Source: an uncultured Methanoregula sp.
Lineage (GTDB): Archaea; Halobacteriota; Methanomicrobia; Methanomicrobiales; Methanospirillaceae
DNA: 64,000 nucleotides
Assembly: GCF_963667735.1 (NCBI RefSeq)
Contig: NZ_OY763919.1
Coordinates: 2,109,539 to 2,173,538 of the forward strand
Direction of reading: 5' to 3'
Shown here: one piece after another, positions 62,858-64,000 of the stretch
Position numbering within the stretch: position 1 is the stretch's first letter
Layout of the letters: every line of letters starts with the position of its first letter
Translations under genes and position numbers: made by a program
Notes under the pieces: generated by a model
The model's input: the letters and a program-made list of their open reading frames with translations, nothing else
Database searches by the model: none
Told to the model about the DNA's origin: nothing

Positions 62858-62869
62858 ATTGTATACAAT
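62858..62869 (+). promoter_or_regulatory. Palindromic operator of the vapBC operon
   Basis: ATTGTATACAAT is a perfect 12-base palindrome placed between the TATA box and the ATG of vapB, where a bound repressor would block transcription. VapB-VapC complexes commonly repress their own operon through such sites. Confidence 0.55.
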
Positions 62870-62874
62870 ATAGT

Positions 62875-63099
62875 ATGGCAACTTCCGTTTACAGTATCCG
62901 GATCGATTCACGGATAAGAAAGATGATCGATGAGCTGCCGGGAAATGAATGCCAGTCTGAAATACGGGCTCTTATCGAGGATACCGTCAGGAAAAAATGC
63001 AAAGAACAATTGCTTACGCGTGCGCTTGCGAGGCTGGATACCAGAGTTTCAGGTATATCCGCTGCAGGGATTATTCGTGAGGCCCGCGATGTCCGATAA
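62875..63099 (+). CDS. VapB-type antitoxin
   Basis: 74 residues. The N-terminus TSVYSIRIDSRIRKMIDEL fits a ribbon-helix-helix DNA-binding fold, and the rest (LARLDTRVSGISAAGIIREARDVR) is the toxin-binding tail. The gene overlaps the PIN toxin gene by 11 bases, the standard antitoxin-toxin order. Its promoter contains a perfect palindrome, consistent with autoregulation. Confidence 0.8.
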   Translation: MATSVYSIRIDSRIRKMIDELPGNECQSEIRALIEDTVRKKCKEQLLTRALARLDTRVSGISAAGIIREARDVR

Positions 63100-63502
63100 G
63101 ACCGTACTGGATTCAAGCGTCATTGCCGCGATCTTTTTTCCGGAGGAGCTGACCGCGAGGACAGTCAAAAAAATCCAAGGGATGGACTGCATCACGGTAG
63201 ATCTTGCCGTCACGGACGCGGCGAACGTTGCCGCGAAACGGATCTTATCCGGGGCGGACAGTCCGGATGATATGAAGATCATGCTCCATGATGCCATAAA
63301 GTTCATAGAAGTACTCTGCGAAACGATCCCTTCCCGGGACTTGGTTGAGCCGGCGCTCGACCTGGCCTGCGAACTCGATATCTCTCTCTACGATGCATTG
63401 TTCGTTGCTGCCGCGGTACAGCACAGGGCCCCGCTGTTCACTGCCGACAAAGCCCTTTCACTGGCGGCCGGGAAGGCCTGCAGGGTGAAGCTGCTGGAGT
63501 AG
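63089..63502 (+). CDS. VapC-type PIN domain toxin
   Basis: 137 residues from ATG 63089. PIN-domain acidic residues are in VLDSSVIAAIFFPEE, IEVLCETIPS, DISLYDALFVAAA and LFTADKALS. PIN toxins cleave RNA with bound Mg2+, often tRNA, and are held inactive by the partner antitoxin encoded just upstream. The longer frame from 62930 is not used. Confidence 0.85.
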   Translation: MSDKTVLDSSVIAAIFFPEELTARTVKKIQGMDCITVDLAVTDAANVAAKRILSGADSPDDMKIMLHDAIKFIEVLCETIPSRDLVEPALDLACELDISLYDALFVAAAVQHRAPLFTADKALSLAAGKACRVKLLE

Positions 63503-64000
63503 AGTCCGCGAGAAGAATCTGAATCTTTCCGGAATCCGGCTTGAGAAAATTCCCCTCCGGACCGTTTACCCACTTTTAATCCTCACTTTTCGATGTAATG
63601 AATTGAAAAAAACTACTCACTCCGGTGGCCGGCCATCGGTTTTCCTGTTATGATGGGAGTGGAGGACCGGTCTTCCGGCCATGTTTATATGTGAACACAT
63701 CCGGCATCCGGACTATGTATTTTTCTGATGTAAAGAACCGGCGCAATCCGGCATATGGACAATCCTCTCCCGATCCCGTGTCCACATTTTTCCGGAAACG
63801 TGAGCGGAGCCCGATACGGGCTCCGTTTGAGGGGGGGAGAGATGAAGTCCTGCTCCGGACGGGATAGAACCTTATGATACATGCTGTGTTGCATAAAAGG
63901 TTGAAAAGGGGGGCCTAGATGTATCCGGTTATCTCTCCTTATACAAAAAAATCGCCGTAAACAAACGCCGGGTAAGCAGTATGTTAGCTCTAAAATCCAC
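63503..64000. other. End region with one strong inverted repeat
   Basis: About 500 bases. I find no convincing gene. A perfect hairpin with a 9-bp stem, CGGAGCCCG-ATA-CGGGCTCCG, lies at 63805-63825, followed by a run of seven G. A gene may begin beyond the window edge. Confidence 0.45.
63805..63825. repeat. Perfect 9-bp stem inverted repeat
   Basis: CGGAGCCCG at 63805-63813 and CGGGCTCCG at 63817-63825 with a three-base loop. It could be a terminator stem or part of a dispersed repeat. Confidence 0.6.

Noticed and set aside
63625..63867. 80-codon frame on +
   Set aside because: It runs through the perfect hairpin and G-run and has no recognisable content.
1..64000. CRISPR array, IS element or prophage
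   Set aside because: No regularly spaced direct repeats, no transposase or integrase motifs and no phage structural genes were seen.

Overview
This window looks like part of the chromosome of a methanogenic archaeon of the order Methanomicrobiales, most likely a Methanoregula-like organism. The support is an anaerobic cobalamin cluster, acetyl-CoA synthase genes, pyruvoyl-dependent arginine decarboxylase, archaeal BRE/TATA promoters with T-tract terminators, histidine kinases of the methanogen ITRHD type, an archaellin-domain protein and DUF1616. No database search was possible, so the genus is an inference from family content. Base composition is moderately GC-rich, with AT-rich promoters.

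Layout. 0-5.4 kb: the cobalamin (corrin ring) operon cbiT(partial)-L-F-G-H-C-D-E, all on + and mostly overlapping. 5.6-9.2 kb: a membrane histidine kinase, a 2-TM peptide, a Cys-rich unknown, and an unusual MutY-like glycosylase. 9.6-14.1 kb: mutS-mutL on -. 14.1-26.5 kb: mostly single genes, including an M50-like protease, a DUF255 thioredoxin-fold protein, an MBL/rhodanese enzyme, a 2H-phosphoesterase/calcineurin-phosphoesterase fusion, HAD, PdaD, a chagasin-like lipoprotein, a second histidine kinase and a rhomboid protease. 26.5-34.6 kb: a six-gene - strand operon, acsB-acsD-acsC-acsV(RACo)-MetE-like methyltransferase-cooC-like. Its ACS is long and bacterial in type, and no CODH gene lies beside it. 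34.7-42.3 kb: a surface protein, an ACT-ACT-MBL fusion, an orphan Dam methylase, 6-phospho-3-hexuloisomerase, an aminotransferase, an M42 peptidase, a small zinc-finger peptide and an archaellin-domain protein. A tRNA-Arg follows.

43.1-56 kb is the most distinctive stretch. Two paralogous cassettes face each other, one on + at 43.1-45.5 kb and one on - at 54.0-56.0 kb. Each is a secreted HExGH metalloprotease with an N-terminal PEGA-like domain, translationally coupled to a membrane protein with a shared ectodomain. In one cassette that ectodomain is fused through a membrane segment to a cytoplasmic response-regulator receiver domain. Between them lie DUF1616 and a MoxR/DUF58/DUF4350/DUF4129 envelope operon. 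56.5-60 kb has a TM protein ending in a degenerate DUF2927-like domain, a YdjM-type membrane protein and a hexapeptide-repeat acyltransferase. 60.2-64 kb has a sugar epimerase, an intact gene with a frameshifted paralogue (possibly nuclease-fold), and a VapBC toxin-antitoxin pair with a palindromic operator.

How the genes work together. The corrinoid made by the cbi genes is the cofactor of the AcsC/AcsD corrinoid iron-sulfur protein. That protein is re-reduced by RACo and donates methyl groups to ACS (acetyl-CoA) and possibly to the MetE-like protein (methionine). MutS and MutL form a methyl-independent mismatch repair pair. Many other products are envelope or signalling proteins. I saw no insertion sequence, CRISPR array, rRNA or replication origin.
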